Source of the DNA: Rhabditoides inermis
Lineage: Eukaryota > Nematoda > Chromadorea > Rhabditida > Rhabditidae
Reading direction: 5' to 3'
Length of the DNA: 64,000 nucleotides
Assembly: GCA_963966185.1 (NCBI GenBank)
Contig: CAWZYM010000232.1
Coordinates: 323,501 to 387,500, forward strand
Shown: one piece after another, positions 61,421 to 64,000 of the stretch
Numbering within the stretch: the stretch's first letter is position 1
Layout of the letters: the number at the start of each line of letters is the position of its first letter
Program-made: the position numbers and the translations under genes
Notes under the pieces: model-generated
Database searches by the model: none
Told to the model about the DNA's origin: nothing
What the model saw: the letters and a program-made list of their open reading frames with translations, nothing else

Positions 61421-62950
61421 ATGCTGCCTCTCTACGCGATCTTGCACTTGTTGGGTCAGTCGATGGCAGTCTTCTCCATTTTCTTCAATTCCATTCTCAT
61501 ATTCGCTGTCGCCGTTTCCTCTCCAAAACTCGGACACTACAGACACCTTCTACTCATATTCGCCGCATTCGATATTCTTTTCGGAGTCGTCCATCTCATC
61601 ACAGCACCGGTTGGTATGAATTGTTCATATAAAACAGATACAAACGTTGTAAACCTTGAAACATACGCTAAATGTACTTTTTGAAACAGGCATATTGTAA
61701 TAATCTGATTCGACTGTTTCCAGATGGCAGTGTCGACGCGTGGTTCTCTTCTGGTGGTGTTCACTGCCTCCTCTCCCTCTTTCCTCTCATCCACACTCGC
61801 CCATCTATACGTGGCCTCTCTCAACCTATGCTTCACCTCTCTCGCCCTTCACTTTGTCTACCGATACGTGGCACTCTGCCAGTGAGTGACGCAGCGAGGC
61901 GGTCGCGTCATTCACTCTTTCAGACCGTACTACATGTTTCTGTTCACTAACACTGGCTACATCCTTCTGGTCACGTGTGGTTGTGCCCTGCTCACTCTGA
62001 TATACACGTGTGTCGCTTCCCTGCTATGTGTTGATTCTGAAGATATGTTGTCACGACTGGGTGAACAAGTGATGGAAAGATACGACATCGATCTGCGCGA
62101 CTGTATCGTCTACTCGATAGAGTTCTGGAAGGTAGAGTTGGTAGAGCTGCGTCGCGGTCGCGTTGCGGTTGCGTCGCGGTTACATACCACAGCGCTTGCA
62201 GGAATCGCCCAGCTCTCCCGGAATGTCTATCAACAAGCGGGTAATGGCAGTGTCTGGGGGTATCGCCCTCATTCTCTCCCTCATATCCGCCTTCATTATA
62301 TTCTGCTTCTTTCGAACTCTCGCCGAATTTCGAATAACGGTGTGTTTTTCGTGATGTTATAATTAACGTTTTGAGAAAAGAAAAGGGGAACAGGATAGCG
62401 AAAATAGGAGAGCGAGATAACCATCGGGTTGTTTTTGCAGTCGACGTCTTGCCACGCTCGTCGCGTCCACTACAGACTCTTTCGCATGTTAATAATACAG
62501 GTGGGAGGGGGACAATTCCTAAAAAGGTGTGTAATACAAGTGTAACAAAAAGTTCAAGACCCTTATCACTCGCATGCAATCCACGATGTTGATGTTACTA
62601 CGATACCAGAATGATAAAGTGCAACCTCTCTGTTTGCAGACGACCATCATCGTCCTGTGCACGTTCGTTCCCCTGTCGGTGTGCTTTCTCTGTCCCCTCC
62701 TCCGAATAGACCCCCACTCCCTTGTCGCGCCCCTCCCTCTCCTCCTCGCTCTCCATCCCACCACCGACCCCGCTGTCATACTATACTTCATCAGGGACTA
62801 CCGGTATGCGCCTTCCCTTGTTCTCTTGATTGTTGACTGTGTTCCAGCCGTTTCATCTGCTGTTGCCGTCAGTCGCTGTTGCGTGAGAATCGCGTGTCTC
62901 CAGCTCCCAGCGTCACTCTGTCCGCTCTCCAAGAAAAGCAGACCAAATGA
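61421..62950 (+). CDS. Str-like seven-transmembrane chemoreceptor
   Basis: Seven exons join in phase to 339 residues: 61421-61609, 61724-61881, 61924-62131, 62202-62339, 62441-62500, 62640-62803, 62848-62950. TM1 follows MLPLYAILHLLGQS. TM2 is YRHLLLIFAAFDILFGVVHL. The TM3 end has SLALHFVYRYVALC, typical of the Str/Srj/Srd superfamily. The conserved C-terminal block is TTDPAVILYFIRDYRRF, followed by a Cys-rich, Ser-rich tail. The length fits the family (320-350). It is predicted to be a sensory-neuron odorant receptor; the ligand is unknown. The start is preceded by TGTATTGCAGG, so the transcript may be SL trans-spliced. Subfamily assignment is tentative. Confidence 0.87.
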
Positions 62951-63850
62951 TGAATTTGAAATGGAATGAAACACTATTGAGGACGACATAAACGGATATT
63001 CAGTGTTTTAGCATTTACATACCATCGCAGCTTTAGCGCAAATGTAGTCAAAACCACGATTCACTGTCAGACACGCTGAGTCTTGGTTTATAGTTTTATT
63101 ACTCGCAAACTTAATTGCGATCCGTGTTAATAAGCAGCCTAAAAACGTGATTCATCCACGATTTGTGTTGATTTCTGATTTCTGTGTTCTCACTCCGGAA
63201 CTAGACGCACAAGACTTTCAAAATTAGTCTCCCTTTATCAATTGATTGTTCATTGTGTTCTTTTCTGAATGGTGTAATCAAGGATGGACTCTATTCACCA
63301 GTTCACCTTCAAAAAAACATTATTATCCTATTATTCAATATCACTCGCAACCAGTTATATGATTTGCACTCTTGGGATACATCCGTGATTATGATGCATA
63401 CTGAGAGATCAGGGGAACGCGAAGTCAGAAACCAAATTACACAAATCACTATCACATCCCCATACCCGGGGAATCCCCCTTTTTCATTGACACCCAAATC
63501 GGTCCTACCGTATAATCGTGTCGGGGAATCCATTGTTTAAAGTTTACATAAGGGGAAGTTCGTCATGCCTTAGCCATCTCTCTCTAGACAATCTCGTTTG
63601 TTCCCCGTCTCCTTGTCTGTTGTGTGCATGTATGCTGTTTGCATAGTCTTGCTTTTCTTGTCATTTGTCATATCTCACACGTGACTCGTGTGATAGATAC
63701 AGCTGATATCCGTTTTTCGTGTCATCGACTATAGCTCACTGATTCTCAGTGCAGTCTACACCCGCGGGCTAGTATATTGATAACTTGCTAATGACAGCGA
63801 AAGGTAGTAAACTTATTTTTAAATGTACATATCGCAAATGTGTTGCAGAT
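62951..63850. other. Intergenic sequence between receptor and third MFS gene
   Basis: No supported gene. The open frames here are short and lack recognisable domains. It includes the 3' end of the receptor and the promoter region of the plus-strand MFS gene. Confidence 0.5.
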
Positions 63851-64000
63851 ATGTTCAACTCGCCATCCTTTCTGTCCACTGCGAGATTGCTCTTATTCGG
63901 TAGGTCTGAATTCAGTTTTTAAAAGTACAAATTACCGTACTCATTTACAGGCTGGATTCTGACTTCGATCACCAACTTCCCAGCAGCTTTCATGAACACA
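63851..64000 (+). CDS. Sugar-transporter-like MFS protein, paralogue 3 (5' end only)
   Basis: Exon 1 (63851-63899) and the start of exon 2 (63951 onward) join in phase to MFNSPSFLSTARLLLFG followed by WILTSITNFPAAFMNT. This matches the N-termini of paralogue 1 (LSTIRLISLGCLLSTITNMP) and paralogue 2 (IRLLLLGCLMTLITHFPA). A GTTGCAG acceptor lies just before the ATG. The rest lies beyond the window. It is in opposite orientation to the other two copies and 18 kb away. Confidence 0.8.

Overview
The window is eukaryotic nuclear DNA from a nematode, most likely of the order Rhabditida. The evidence is compact multi-exon genes with short introns ending in TTTCAG-like acceptors, nematode-specific chemoreceptor families (Sre-like and Str-like), a TWK-type two-pore potassium channel, nematode-type CK1 kinase and tyrosine phosphatase genes, and abundant TIR elements. 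I joined exons by eye from splice sites and reading-frame phase, and no alignment was run. Species is not determinable.

Layout. 1-17540 is a 63-bp satellite (about 14.7 kb in total). It is interrupted by a 1.1-kb block of exons (3926-5022) and by a 1707-bp element with exact Helitron termini (5601-7307). The exon block is a near-identical duplicate of the sequence at 17541-18700, so satellite and gene segment were amplified together. 17541-19222 (minus) holds in-phase exons of a fibronectin-III receptor-like gene with a basic furin-type site. 19296-20992 (minus) holds a CHD7/kismet-like SNF2 helicase fragment with LINE endonuclease debris in its intron.

22130-25923 (plus) is a complete 20-exon APPL (BAR-PH-PTB) gene. 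27091-37590 (plus) is a 20-exon TWK-type K2P channel. Its two large introns contain antisense genes: a degenerate CK1/TTBK-like pseudokinase in one, and two tandem Sre-like receptors plus a receptor relic and a LINE fragment in the other. 37718-40406 and 41085-46005 (minus) are tandem sugar-transporter-like MFS paralogues. A third paralogue starts on the plus strand at the right edge (63851).

48051-53000 mixes TTAA-ended TIR elements carrying tRNA-like A/B boxes with a ZC3H14/SUT-2-like CCCH zinc-finger gene and a small RING gene. 53078-57384 (minus) holds a catalytically intact CK1-family kinase and a tyrosine phosphatase in tandem. 57821-60905 contains a perfect hairpin, a 1.29-kb fold-back element and a 1.33-kb TTAA element with exon-like content. 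61421-62950 (plus) is a complete seven-exon Str-like chemoreceptor.

No operon-like functional pathway joins these genes. The strongest unexplained signals are: (i) recurrent TACNGTA words in the introns of the kinase-like, CK1 and phosphatase genes; (ii) TTAA-ended TIR elements with internal Pol III promoter-like boxes; (iii) the precise Helitron insertion in the satellite; and (iv) the duplicated exon-plus-satellite unit.
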